DNA of 64,000 bases from Aedoeadaptatus nemausensis (GCF_903819165.1 NZ_CAIJCS010000026.1:62001-126000), one strand, 5' to 3'. Shown: positions 1 to 8,640, numbered from the stretch's first letter. Numbers and translations: made by a program. The notes: generated by a model from the letters alone, not told the origin.

Positions 1-1525
1 GACCTACTTGTTCGTGGTGAGAACCGAAGTCGATGTGGTTGTTACCGAAACCTTCAGTGGTGATGATAACACCGTCGGGGTTGATAGCTTCAACGGTCAT
101 ACCGAGACGTTTGGATACATAGAATTTTTCAGTATTGGCTTGGGGAGAACCTACAAGCATAACACCGATTAAGTCGATTTCGTCGTCAGCCAATGCTTCG
201 AGTACCAAGGGTTCTCTGAAGTAGTGTCTGGACATTTCCTTAGATGCCGGTCCGATACAGGTTAATGCGTGAACGCCGCCGTCTAAGATTTCGAGCGGAG
301 AAAGCATAATCGGAAGGTTACCTAAGTCGACGTTGGGGTGACCACCTAACCAGCCACAGGGTTCGATGGGGAGCAATAAGTTGTCGTGCATTGCGCCTTG
401 ACCCATGATTTCCTTAATAATAAGGACTTTCTTGCGGCCGTCTTTGCGAACGTGAGAGAATTCTTCGCTGCGAACAGGTTCAGCTTCAAGCTGCTTAAGT
501 GCTTGACGAATTTCGTCAACCATGTGGTCTGCTGCGTGGTGAGCGGACATGGGTCCACGACGTTCCATGTTGGTCTTCGCTTGAATGGTAACTTGACATT
601 TAATGAACATTTCGCCTTCGTCCGGGCTTCCGGGACGACCGAACATAATGTTTCTGTCCATTTCACCTTCGGAAGAACCGAATTCACCGATTTGAACGCC
701 GCCTTCATCGGTACCGGTCAGCATCATGATGGCGCCGTCGATAACGCGAGTAACGCCTGTACCTAATTCGCCTTCTTCTTTAGTAGCGATCGGTTGAACG
801 TCCATAATGGTTTCGGAGTATTCATCGTAACGATCCGGGGTGATGATGTCGATCTTGAAGTCTTTAACGAGTTCTTGAGAATCGATAACTTCTTGTTCGA
901 TACCTTCGCGGATATAGAGCGTGGTGCCTTCGATTTTGGTTTCGGGACCGCGTTCAATTTTTTCGATGGTGTAGTAGTCTTTTCTTAAGTTACGAATTTC
1001 GTGGGTTTCACCTTCGATGAATTCGTCTTTAGCGAGTTCTGCGGGAGCTTGTGCACCTGCTGCTGCAGCTGCTGCTTGAGCGCCTGCGCCTACGCCGGAG
1101 CCACCTACTACGGGGAAGCTGATTTCAATGTTTTCGCCCTTAGCGATCTTAATGTTAGCATAGCCTGCTACGGAAGGTGCTTCTGCTGCGGGAGCTGCTG
1201 CTTCTGCTACGGGAGCTGCTGCTTCTGCTGCGGGAGCTTCTTCTTCTGCGGGCTCTTCACCGAAGGGAACTTCGGGAAGGTCTTCCACTAAATCTTTTGT
1301 TAAGGGGGTTAAAGAATCAACCGTTTTCTTAAGTTTCGCACCAATAACTTGGCCGATAGTGAGGGTTTCGTCGGTGATTTCCAACAAACCTGTGTCTTCC
1401 AGGTCGCCGAAAATCGCGGGGTCTTCTAAAATAGAAGGCTCTACGACTTCACCGGCTTCGAATCGGCAACAGGTTACAGCAGGATCATTTAAATGCTGCA
1501 TTGCCGTTTCTTTGGTAATAGACAT
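1..1525 (-). CDS. prdA: PrdA-like D-proline reductase proprotein, second paralogue (3' end cut by window edge)
   Basis: The reading frame is open from an ATG preceded by a strong GGAGGAAG site to the window edge, so only the C-terminus is missing. It matches the complete prdA further right along its whole length. The N-terminal module has a CCR motif near residue 20. An Ala/Pro/Glu-rich linker covers about residues 90-150, followed by the PrdD-like region. The pyruvoyl-forming site HALTCIGPASKE follows, with the cleavage cysteine at residue 423. In PrdA the peptide bond before this Cys breaks and Cys becomes a pyruvoyl group that binds the substrate amine. The low-complexity linker (repeats of the type AAAPVAEA) is absent from the other PrdA. 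Since this copy differs from the clustered prdA, it could be a second proline reductase or act on a related cyclic or N-methylated amine; the substrate cannot be read from sequence. Confidence 0.88.
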   Translation of the reverse strand, partial: MSITKETAMQHLNDPAVTCCRFEAGEVVEPSILEDPAIFGDLEDTGLLEITDETLTIGQVIGAKLKKTVDSLTPLTKDLVEDLPEVPFGEEPAEEEAPAAEAAAPVAEAAAPAAEAPSVAGYANIKIAKGENIEISFPVVGGSGVGAGAQAAAAAAGAQAPAELAKDEFIEGETHEIRNLRKDYYTIEKIERGPETKIEGTTLYIREGIEQEVIDSQELVKDFKIDIITPDRYDEYSETIMDVQPIATKEEGELGTGVTRVIDGAIMMLTGTDEGGVQIGEFGSSEGEMDRNIMFGRPGSPDEGEMFIKCQVTIQAKTNMERRGPMSAHHAADHMVDEIRQALKQLEAEPVRSEEFSHVRKDGRKKVLIIKEIMGQGAMHDNLLLPIEPCGWLGGHPNVDLGNLPIMLSPLEILDGGVHALTCIGPASKEMSRHYFREPLVLEALADDEIDLIGVMLVGSPQANTEKFYVSKRLGMTVEAINPDGVIITTEGFGNNHIDFGSHHEQVG

Positions 1526-1646
1526 ATTCTTCCTCCTTTTTTGCTAATCGGGATGCGACGGATCACATCTCCATCGGATCGAACAATTTCCATCCTAATG
1601 AACGACTGAGTACGATCGGAGTCGATCAACTCATCGTTGTGTCACA

Positions 1647-1675
1647 ATTATATCAACAGATGAAAAAGAGGTCAA
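1647..1675 (-). promoter_or_regulatory. Sigma-A-type promoter of the left prdA-like gene
   Basis: On the minus strand TTGACC and TATAAT are separated by exactly 17 bp. The leader to the start codon is about 120 nt. The same two hexamers recur upstream of the short PrdA N-terminal gene, which suggests the two genes were duplicated with their control region. Confidence 0.75.
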
Positions 1676-1723
1676 ATATGACAAATAACTCCAAAATCTT
1701 TTTAGAAAAAAGTTTTTTTGACC

Positions 1724-1765
1724 GAAAATACGGGAAAAGAGACCGGTCTCTTTTCCCGTATTTTC
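1724..1765. terminator. 42-bp perfect palindrome, probable bidirectional terminator
   Basis: Two 21-nt arms meet without a spacer. The arms contain AAAA-rich outer ends and a GC-richer core (CGGGAAAAGAGACC). On the minus strand the 3' arm ends TATTTTC, so it can end transcription of the short PrdA N-terminal gene. Its perfect symmetry also fits a DNA-binding site; the two roles are not exclusive. Confidence 0.6.
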
Positions 1766-1986
1766 CTTCGGCACATCTGATACCGTTCATTTATCAACGT
1801 TTGTTAATTTTTAATTTTCCCGATAAAAGGCATTTTCTATTCAAAATATTTCTGTATTGATTAGATCGATAGCCTAGCTTTTTTGTCTATATCCATTTAA
1901 AATGAACTATAGATAAATAAATAGACTTCCTGAATCGATCTATTGCCCTCTATTCTATTGAAGGAAAGTTTCGGATCTCTGTCCAA

Positions 1987-2412
1987 TTAGCCGTATACCG
2001 GGAAAGAAATTTCGATGTTTTCGCCTTTTGCAATTTTCAGAGTTGCATAGCCCGTTACCACAGGTGCAGAACCTTGTGCAACCGGAACGGTTTCGAATTG
2101 CGCTTCTCCCTCAGCTGCTTCAGCTTCTTCCTCTTCTCCTTCTTCGCCGAGTGGTGTTTCGGGGATATCTTCTAAGAGATCTTTTGTTAGAGGCGTTAAG
2201 GAATCGACGGTTTCTTTTAGTTTCGCGCCGAGTACTTGACCGATGGTTAAGGTTTCGTCGGTAATTTCGAGAAGACCGGAATCTTCAAGGTCGCCGAAAA
2301 TCGCCGGGTCTTCCAGGATGGAAGCTTCGACGAGTTCGCCAGCTTCAAAACGACAGCATGTTACGGCCGGATCGTCTTTATGTTGTAGTGCAGTTTCTTG
2401 AGTAATAGACAT
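1987..2412 (-). CDS. Free-standing N-terminal domain of PrdA (141 aa)
   Basis: About the first 90 residues are very similar to the N-terminus of the left PrdA paralogue (MSIT.ETA.QH..DPAVTCCRFEAGE). They include the CCR motif and the LTIGQV.GAKLK block. After an acidic Glu/Ala linker the protein resumes with GENIEISFPV and then stops, just where the full-length protein continues into the PrdD-like part. The gene has its own good promoter, a Shine-Dalgarno (AGGAGG) and a clean stop, so it looks expressed rather than decayed. The pyruvoyl-forming Cys is missing, so it cannot be catalytic alone. It may be a subunit mimic or assembly factor for proline reductase, or a relic of an incomplete duplication; I cannot tell which. 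Confidence 0.75.
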   Translation of the reverse strand: MSITQETALQHKDDPAVTCCRFEAGELVEASILEDPAIFGDLEDSGLLEITDETLTIGQVLGAKLKETVDSLTPLTKDLLEDIPETPLGEEGEEEEAEAAEGEAQFETVPVAQGSAPVVTGYATLKIAKGENIEISFPVYG

Positions 2413-2831
2413 AATAACCTCCTAATGATGTCGAATGCTATGCCTCGACTTGAAACAAAGGGCTCGGCATTCGGCCGACGCCATTTATTCTTACAACAAG
2501 ATTATAGCAAGATAAATTTTTCAGGTCAAATTCATTTTTTCGATAAATATTTTCTATTCTCTCGGAAGATGTATTATTAAAATCTATACCGGACATTTTT
2601 TCACTCTATGATTCATAGCCGATATTTTCTTTCGATCTTTTTTAGAGAACAATTGCAATATAGATGTAGCTTATTGATTTACACTATACGCACTCGCTCT
2701 CTATATAATGTATCTATAAATCAGTTTAGAGGAATTTCTATGTTAAAATATAGATACTATATTCCTTACAAATTGCAATAAAATGCCCACTTCATAATTT
2801 TCGTTCAGCCATTATCAGCCAGGAGGATTCT
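2413..2831. other. Divergent intergenic region, 419 bp
   Basis: This AT-rich gap lies between the leftward PrdA N-terminal gene and the rightward lysR-selA-selB operon. It contains the promoter of the former. It also has TATATAAT-like elements and two ATTGCAAT-type boxes (near 2652 and 2770) that could form part of the lysR control region. No gene is visible. Confidence 0.6.
2501..2529 (-). promoter_or_regulatory. Sigma-A-type promoter of the PrdA N-terminal gene
   Basis: On the minus strand TTGACC and TATAAT are separated by 17 bp, about 90 nt upstream of the start codon. It uses the same hexamers as the promoter of the neighbouring prdA-like gene. Confidence 0.75.
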
Positions 2832-3743
2832 ATGGATTTCAAACAAATCAACGCTTTTGTAAATGTGGTGAAATACAAAAGCTTTTCCCGCGCAGCGGAC
2901 GCCGCGTTTTTAACCCAACCTACTATTTCCGCCCACGTGATCAGCTTGGAAAAGGAGTTGGGCGTCATTTTACTCAATCGCAATCGAGGCGAAGCGGTGC
3001 TCACTGAAGACGGCAAAAAGCTTTACAGCTACGCCGTGGAGCTTATGAATATTCGCGATGAAGCCCTCAGAGAAGTGAAAAAGGATGTTCGCGAAGACAT
3101 TGCCGGCGTTTTATCCATGCAGGTGTCTTCCGTTATCGGAGAATCCTGGCTGCCGAAGCATTTATTGGAATTTCGGGAAGAAAATCCCTTCGTCCGCTTT
3201 TTCATCGATCAATCGGACAGCGACATTGTGGAAAATAATTTGCTGGCCGGTCAGGGAGACATCGGATTTTTAGGAAAGAAACCCAACGCCGCTCTCGGAT
3301 CCGAAAAAGTGCTTACCGATCCCCTCGTCTTAATATGCCCTAAAAACGAAAAGTACATGGCCATGTATAAGAAAGACAAGACCATCAGCATTAAGGAGAT
3401 CTTAGGGGAAAACTTTATTTGGCGAGAAGAAGGCTCCGCCACTCGCCGCCAATTTGAGAAGGAAGTGGAAAAGCTAGGGTACTCCAGCTATCAATGGGGC
3501 ATGAGCGCCCTTTTAACCCATATCGAATCCATTAAAAAATGTGTGGAATACGGCCTTGGGATCTCCGTCATCTCGAAAATTTCCGCCTACGAAAATTATG
3601 AGGCTCGCAATTACTTAATTTTTAAGATTAAAGAGTTGAATATGAGCCGAGATTTTTATATGGTATGGAATAAGAATACGGTCTTGTCTTTACCGGCACA
3701 GGCCTTTAAAAAATACATTCACGACAAGGTGGAATCGAAATGA
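2832..3743 (+). CDS. LysR-family regulator of the selenium/sel operon
   Basis: The 303-residue protein has the usual LysR length. An N-terminal winged helix-turn-helix spans about residues 1-60 (SFSRAADAAFLTQPTISAH), and a periplasmic-binding-like effector domain covers about 90-295. The start follows AGGAGG by 6 nt. The stop codon overlaps the selA start (ATGA), so the two are translationally coupled. LysR proteins in this position form a family associated with selenium metabolism in Firmicutes; regulation of selA-selB, of the divergent prd-like gene, or both is inferred. The effector is unknown. Confidence 0.88.
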   Translation: MDFKQINAFVNVVKYKSFSRAADAAFLTQPTISAHVISLEKELGVILLNRNRGEAVLTEDGKKLYSYAVELMNIRDEALREVKKDVREDIAGVLSMQVSSVIGESWLPKHLLEFREENPFVRFFIDQSDSDIVENNLLAGQGDIGFLGKKPNAALGSEKVLTDPLVLICPKNEKYMAMYKKDKTISIKEILGENFIWREEGSATRRQFEKEVEKLGYSSYQWGMSALLTHIESIKKCVEYGLGISVISKISAYENYEARNYLIFKIKELNMSRDFYMVWNKNTVLSLPAQAFKKYIHDKVESK

Positions 3744-5137
3744 CTATATCAATGAAGGAAAAATCTAATTACCTGCGGAAGCTTCCCCAGGTTAACGACG
3801 TGCTCGAGAGTTTAAAGGCGGAAAACATGGATCCCGTAGCGTTGAAAGACGCCGTGCGGGAGGCCATCGATTCCGTGCGCCGCGACATTCTTCAAGCGGA
3901 AGACGAATCTCCTCTCGAATCCCTCGCTTCTTTAGAGGAGATTCAAAAAAGGATTTACAGTAAAATAAACGATCAGATGACGCCGAATTTGCGACCGGTG
4001 ATTAACGCAACCGGCGTCATTTTGCATACGAATCTCGGCCGCTCCCTCTTGAGCCGGAAGGCGCTCGAGCGCATCGAAAAGCTCACACCCTCTTACGCCA
4101 ATTTAGAATATGCCATCGACGAAGGACGTCGAGGCAGCCGCCACGATATTTTAAGCGGCCTCGTCCGCGATATTACAGGCGCAGAAGACGCCATGGTGGT
4201 CAACAACAATGCATCGGCCGTGCTCCTCGCTATCAGCGCCTTAACTGACGGCGGCGAAGTAGTCGTGAGCCGAGGGGAACTTGTGGAAATCGGCGGATCT
4301 TTCAGAATCCCCGAAATTATCGAACTCTCCGGCGCCCATTTAAAGGAAATCGGCACCACTAACAAGGTACACCCGAGAGATTACGAAAAGGCTGCCGCAT
4401 CGGAAGAAGCCGACGCGATCTTAAAAGTCCACACCAGTAACTTTAAAGTGGTGGGCTTTACCCAAGAAGTGGAACTCGAGGAATTGAGGGCTATCGCCGA
4501 CGAACACGACCTCCCCTTAATTTACGACTTGGGAAGCGGCCTGATGGATTCCCTATCCGATGTGGGAATTTACGAGCCTACGGTTCGAGAAGCTTTGGCC
4601 TCCGGCGCCGACCTCGTTCTCTTCAGCGGGGATAAACTTCTAGGTGGCCCTCAGGCGGGCATCGCCATCGGCAAAAAAGAATACATCGACCGCATGAAGC
4701 GCCATCCCCTGGCGCGGGTAGTGCGCATGGATAAAATGAGCTTTGCGGCTCTCGAGGCGACTCTGGAATCTTATCGCAATCCCAAGGCGGCCCGGGAAGA
4801 AATTCCCACTCTCGCCATGATCACGAAATCTCTCGACGAAATTAAAGACGAAGCCGAAGCTTTAAGAGACGAACTGATTCGCTTGGGCTATAGGGCGGAA
4901 GTCGTCGAAGATAAGAGCCAAATCGGCGGCGGCTCCTGCCCCGGCGAAACTTTGGACACCTATGTAGTAAGCGTAGAGGATAAAAACTGTTCCGCATCCC
5001 AATTGGAACACGCCCTCAGAATGCACGAACCCGCCATTATCGGGCGCATCGCCAAGGATCATTTACTTTTAGATCCCCGCACACTCCAAAAGGGCGACTC
5101 CAAAATCATCGTCGACGCCTTCGATTATATGAGGTGA
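3740..5137 (+). CDS. selA: L-seryl-tRNA(Sec) selenium transferase SelA
   Basis: SelA is a PLP enzyme that converts seryl-tRNA(Sec) to selenocysteyl-tRNA(Sec) with selenophosphate. The 465-residue length is typical. The fold-type I aminotransferase core is clear: the PLP lysine lies in SGDKLLGGPQAG (Lys299, close to Lys295 of the E. coli enzyme), with the early block INATGVILHTNLGRS around residue 90. It overlaps lysR by 4 bp and is followed after 4 bp by selB. This shows that the organism uses selenocysteine, although selD and selC are not in the window. Confidence 0.97.
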   Translation: MTISMKEKSNYLRKLPQVNDVLESLKAENMDPVALKDAVREAIDSVRRDILQAEDESPLESLASLEEIQKRIYSKINDQMTPNLRPVINATGVILHTNLGRSLLSRKALERIEKLTPSYANLEYAIDEGRRGSRHDILSGLVRDITGAEDAMVVNNNASAVLLAISALTDGGEVVVSRGELVEIGGSFRIPEIIELSGAHLKEIGTTNKVHPRDYEKAAASEEADAILKVHTSNFKVVGFTQEVELEELRAIADEHDLPLIYDLGSGLMDSLSDVGIYEPTVREALASGADLVLFSGDKLLGGPQAGIAIGKKEYIDRMKRHPLARVVRMDKMSFAALEATLESYRNPKAAREEIPTLAMITKSLDEIKDEAEALRDELIRLGYRAEVVEDKSQIGGGSCPGETLDTYVVSVEDKNCSASQLEHALRMHEPAIIGRIAKDHLLLDPRTLQKGDSKIIVDAFDYMR

Positions 5138-5141
5138 AACT

Positions 5142-7034
5142 ATGAAAAACGTCATCGTCGGCACGGCGGGCCACGTGGATCACGGAAAGACCACGCTCCT
5201 AAAGGCCCTGACCGGCGTCGATTTAGATACATTAAAAGAAGAACAGAAGCGGGGCATTACCATTAACCCCGGCTACAGCACGCTGGAAAACGACCGCAAC
5301 ATGGATATCGGCATTATCGACGTGCCCGGCCACGAAAAATTCGTCCATAACATGCTCACGGGCATCGGCGGCGTGGACCTGGTGCTCCTCCTCGTCTCGG
5401 CAGAAGAAGGCATTATGCCCCAGACCCGGGAGCACTTTGAAATCGTAAAAGCCCTGGGCTCGGATAAGGGCATCGTCGTCATTACGAAAACCGATCTCGT
5501 GGATCCGGAGTTCGTCCCCATGGTGGAAGATGAAGTAAAGGCTATGGTGAAGGGAAGTTTTTTAGAAGACGCCCCTATGATCTCCGTCTCCGCCTACACA
5601 GGAAACAATATCGATAAGCTTCGAAATGCGATTTTAGATATGGCGGAGACCATCGAGGGACCACCGCGAGATAAAAGCCTCGCCCGCCTACCCGTGGACC
5701 GAGTCTTTACCATTGCAGGCCACGGCACAGTGGTAACGGGTACCCTGGTCGAGGGATCCATCGAAAAGGGAGATACGCTCTCCCTCTATCCTTCCTTAAA
5801 AGAAACGACGGTCAGAAGCATTCAGGTTCACTCCAAGGAAGCCGATGCGGCCTATGCGGGCCAAAGAGTCGCCCTTAATCTGACACTGAAAAAAGAAGAC
5901 ATCGCCGTCGGCGACGTACTCGCTCCCCCGAACGCTCTGCCCCTTACCGAACAGGCGGACGTTTCCATCGCCATGTTTAAATCTACGGAAAAAGTTCTGT
6001 TAAACTCTTCCCGCGTTCACGTAAACTACGGGAGCGGCGAAGTTCTCGCACGAGTCATTCTCTTCGGCGACGACGAGCTTCAACCCGACGAACAGGGCTA
6101 TGGCCAACTTCGCTTTGAAGAGGCCATCCCCCTTCGAAAAGACGATCCCTTTGTCCTGCGCTTTTTCTCGCCCGTAGAATCCATGGCCGGGGGCAAGGTG
6201 CTGGAAGTGAAGCCGAAGCGCCATAAGCGCCGGAATCTCGCCGTTATCGAGGAACTGAAGAAAAAGGAAAACGGCGACGACGAAACCGTCCTCTCCCTGG
6301 CACTCGCCGAAAACCGCTACCGCTACGATTCCGACGAAGCCCTGGCCCACCGCTTGGGCTTTACGCCGGAGCGATTTGACGAAGCCTTAGATGCCCTTCA
6401 AAAAGAAGGCGTTGCCGTCCCCCTCATCGAAGGAATGACCATCCACAAAGATACAGTGGGGGGTGTATTCTTAAGCGTACAAGATATTCTCGCCCGCTAC
6501 CACGAGGAGTTTCCACTGGAAACGGGTATGCCCAAGCAATCCCTTCGCCATCAATTGCAACAGGTGGAACATTTAGATGACGACCGCCTCACCGACGGAT
6601 TTATTCAGCTCTTCTTTACCATGCACAAGCTGGTAGACCATGGCCTTCGCGTAGAGGAAACGGGCTTTACCGCCACCTTGACACCGGAACAGGAAAAACA
6701 ATGGGATGCGGCGGAAAAAATCGCCTTAAAGGCCGGCTTCGAATTTGCAAACGACGACGATTTTAAGCGCGTAGGTAAAAAATACGATCAGATCCTTAAA
6801 TTTATGACCGAATCCGGCACCCTCATTAATCTCCCCAACGGTCGCATTCATAAAGATTACTTCGACAAGGCCGTGGCCATGGCCATGGAAATGATCGAAA
6901 AAGACGGATCCTTAAAACTCGCCGATTTCAGAAATGCCATCGACACGTCGAGAAAATACGCCGTAGATATTCTGGATAAAATGGATGAAATGGGCTACAC
7001 CCTATTTAAAGACGGGATTAGAGTGAAGGCGTAA
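5142..7034 (+). CDS. selB: Selenocysteine-specific elongation factor SelB
   Basis: SelB is a translation GTPase that brings Sec-tRNA to UGA codons followed by a SECIS hairpin. The G domain has GHVDHGKTT at residues 10-18, DVPGH at 60-64 and TKTD at about 115. It is followed by EF-Tu-like beta-barrel domains to about residue 370 and then by the C-terminal winged-helix repeats that bind the SECIS RNA (to residue 630). It follows selA directly in the same operon. Confidence 0.97.
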   Translation: MKNVIVGTAGHVDHGKTTLLKALTGVDLDTLKEEQKRGITINPGYSTLENDRNMDIGIIDVPGHEKFVHNMLTGIGGVDLVLLLVSAEEGIMPQTREHFEIVKALGSDKGIVVITKTDLVDPEFVPMVEDEVKAMVKGSFLEDAPMISVSAYTGNNIDKLRNAILDMAETIEGPPRDKSLARLPVDRVFTIAGHGTVVTGTLVEGSIEKGDTLSLYPSLKETTVRSIQVHSKEADAAYAGQRVALNLTLKKEDIAVGDVLAPPNALPLTEQADVSIAMFKSTEKVLLNSSRVHVNYGSGEVLARVILFGDDELQPDEQGYGQLRFEEAIPLRKDDPFVLRFFSPVESMAGGKVLEVKPKRHKRRNLAVIEELKKKENGDDETVLSLALAENRYRYDSDEALAHRLGFTPERFDEALDALQKEGVAVPLIEGMTIHKDTVGGVFLSVQDILARYHEEFPLETGMPKQSLRHQLQQVEHLDDDRLTDGFIQLFFTMHKLVDHGLRVEETGFTATLTPEQEKQWDAAEKIALKAGFEFANDDDFKRVGKKYDQILKFMTESGTLINLPNGRIHKDYFDKAVAMAMEMIEKDGSLKLADFRNAIDTSRKYAVDILDKMDEMGYTLFKDGIRVKA

Positions 7035-7097
7035 ACCTTTTACCCCCCATTTTTATAATGAAAGTAAGATTACAATTTCTTTCCTCGGAGGTGCTTT

Positions 7098-7199
7098 ATG
7101 GAAATGTACGCTACAGCTCCTATCGTCGGCTTTCTTGCCGTCATCGTCACTGCCATTTTGGTTGTCCTCATTCTTCGAAAACTATTCTCCAAAAAATAA
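7098..7199 (+). CDS. Small single-span membrane peptide downstream of selB (33 aa)
   Basis: An ATG follows CGGAGGTG at good spacing and opens a 33-codon frame: a short N-terminus, a single hydrophobic helix (about residues 8-26, rich in V, I, L and A), then a basic tail ending RKLFSKK. A Rho-independent terminator follows 15 nt after the stop. It lies 64 nt after selB, so it is probably the last cistron of the lysR-selA-selB transcript. It may be a small membrane protein acting on a transporter or reductase complex; no function is recognised. Confidence 0.65.
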   Translation: MEMYATAPIVGFLAVIVTAILVVLILRKLFSKK

Positions 7200-7213
7200 T
7201 ATGAGAGAGATCT

Positions 7214-7239
7214 AAACGCCCCCTTCGGGGCGTTTTTTT
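7214..7239 (+). terminator. Rho-independent terminator of the sel operon
   Basis: A 9-bp stem AAACGCCCC/GGGGCGTTT with a 4-nt loop is followed by a run of T. Confidence 0.9.
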
Positions 7240-7287
7240 GTTGAGGAAAAGGGAGGATACTCCCAGAGAAACTAAAGAAAAGCATGC

Positions 7288-7317
7288 AAAAAGACGCAGG
7301 TCTCCCTGCGCCTTTTT
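7288..7317. terminator. Bidirectional terminator between the sel and prd operons
   Basis: The arms AAAAAGACGCAGG and CCTGCGCCTTTTT form a stem with one mismatch. There are A and T runs on both sides, so it can stop both the rightward sel transcript and the leftward prd transcript. Confidence 0.75.
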
Positions 7318-7379
7318 CGCTTTATTTTAAAAGCATGAGATTGAATAGATGATCTTTATCCTTATTATCTATCTGTAAT

Positions 7380-8624
7380 TTACAACAAGGTGTGCAATAC
7401 ACCGTCTCGACATTGATTGGGAGTTATAAAGAAAGGAATATTGTTACAATCTCTGAGCAGACGAGATTCGATATAACCCGCCGGTTCTTTCGGGAATATG
7501 GAGCTGTCATACATATTCCCCAAACCGGAGGTGATTTTTACGAGAATGACCCGCGGTTTCCCCGGCCGTTCTCTATCATAAAATTCTTCCTTTTCACTCC
7601 GCATGGATTGAAGGTCTTTTAATTCTCTTCTGATTTCATCGACGATGCGATCTGTACTGCGGTGCGCCGCTTCCAGCCCTTCCGCCGTCCGGCCTTCTCC
7701 CGGTTCAAAGAGATAGTCGATGTGGAGAATGAAGTCATCAGAAGAGGGAGTACCCGCCTGATTAAAGGCGACGCGCTCTTTTAAAAGTCCTTCCGAGGAA
7801 CCTATATTTGAAGGCTGGAACCCCGTCTTCGCTTCGACTCCCGTACTCATGACGGTAATCCCCGTTAAACAATGGGTTATGCCTCGCCCCAATGGGCCGC
7901 GGTTTTTAACGGCAATGGGCGAAAAATCTAAATTGGAATTAACGAACCAGTCCACATCTCCAGGTTTTAAAAAACGAACGTCGATTCCGCGAATACGGCT
8001 TTCCGTTTCGACGATGCGCGTCTCAATTCCCTTTCGAAGGGTCAAGTGTCCCCGCTCGATCGTCGTCTTCTCGCCGAAAGCCACCGAGGTGATGCGGAAA
8101 TTTTTCTTCGTCAGTCGATGTTTATCGATAGGTTCATCCGCCAACTCTACGGGAAGTTTTCCTTCTCGCTTCAGCTTTAATTTTAATAAGCCCACTGCTT
8201 TTTGAGCATCCAGATCGGTTACATTGTTTTGGCCAACCATGCAGGTTTCGTAACCCGACGCTTCTTTATTAATGTCGACGATCGTATCCACGTAATTATT
8301 GGTGGCGACCAAACGACCTTGTTGTCCTAAATAGCTTACGCCAACTGAGGGAATGCCTCGCTTACCCAGTTGTTCGATGACGTTGACAAAATCCAGATGA
8401 TGGTTCCCCCATCCGTCGATGGCGACGATGGCGCCGTCAATTTTAAGCGCCTCTGCCAATTCGCCCGTGCGAATAGCGGTAAAGACTTTGTCGTCAAACA
8501 CTTCACTTACGCCATTAACGATGATGCCCGGAAAGTCTAAATCCTCATCTTCGGCCAGACATTTCGTAATCGGACAACGGTAATGGTGGAGCGTCGTCAT
8601 TTTAATACTTGGACCTAAGCCCAT
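7380..8624 (-). CDS. PrdE-PrdD fusion protein of the proline reductase cluster (circularly permuted PrdA layout)
   Basis: Residues 1 to about 158 resemble PrdE: MGLGPSIKMTTLHHYRCPI matches the PrdA segment just after the pyruvoyl site (CIGPATKEMTRHYIREPL). Residues about 165-414 resemble PrdD, which corresponds to PrdA upstream of that site, and the protein ends with RDGVLHTLL, equivalent to RDGAVHALT of PrdA. In PrdA the order is PrdD-like then PrdE-like; here it is reversed, and usually the two are separate genes. No cleavage Cys exists: the position is the initiating Met-Gly. The family role is accessory to proline reductase, possibly structural or maturation-related. The start follows AAAGGGGGC. 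It is the last gene of the prdA transcript. Confidence 0.85.
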   Translation of the reverse strand: MGLGPSIKMTTLHHYRCPITKCLAEDEDLDFPGIIVNGVSEVFDDKVFTAIRTGELAEALKIDGAIVAIDGWGNHHLDFVNVIEQLGKRGIPSVGVSYLGQQGRLVATNNYVDTIVDINKEASGYETCMVGQNNVTDLDAQKAVGLLKLKLKREGKLPVELADEPIDKHRLTKKNFRITSVAFGEKTTIERGHLTLRKGIETRIVETESRIRGIDVRFLKPGDVDWFVNSNLDFSPIAVKNRGPLGRGITHCLTGITVMSTGVEAKTGFQPSNIGSSEGLLKERVAFNQAGTPSSDDFILHIDYLFEPGEGRTAEGLEAAHRSTDRIVDEIRRELKDLQSMRSEKEEFYDRERPGKPRVILVKITSGLGNMYDSSIFPKEPAGYIESRLLRDCNNIPFFITPNQCRDGVLHTLL

Positions 8625-8640
8625 AAATGCCCCCTTTCTA

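Larger units (their letters stand above)
1526..1986. other. Intergenic region, 461 bp, without a gene
   Basis: This AT-rich gap separates the truncated prdA-like gene from the free-standing PrdA N-terminal gene; both are read leftward. It holds a good promoter for the left gene, a 42-bp perfect palindrome, and otherwise no open frame of note. No residual similarity to the rest of PrdA is visible by eye downstream of the short gene, so I see no decayed prdA body here. Confidence 0.7.

Noticed and set aside
7200-7379. Possible tRNA-Sec gene next to selB
   Set aside because: Only two terminator hairpins are present; no long acceptor/extra-arm cloverleaf is seen.
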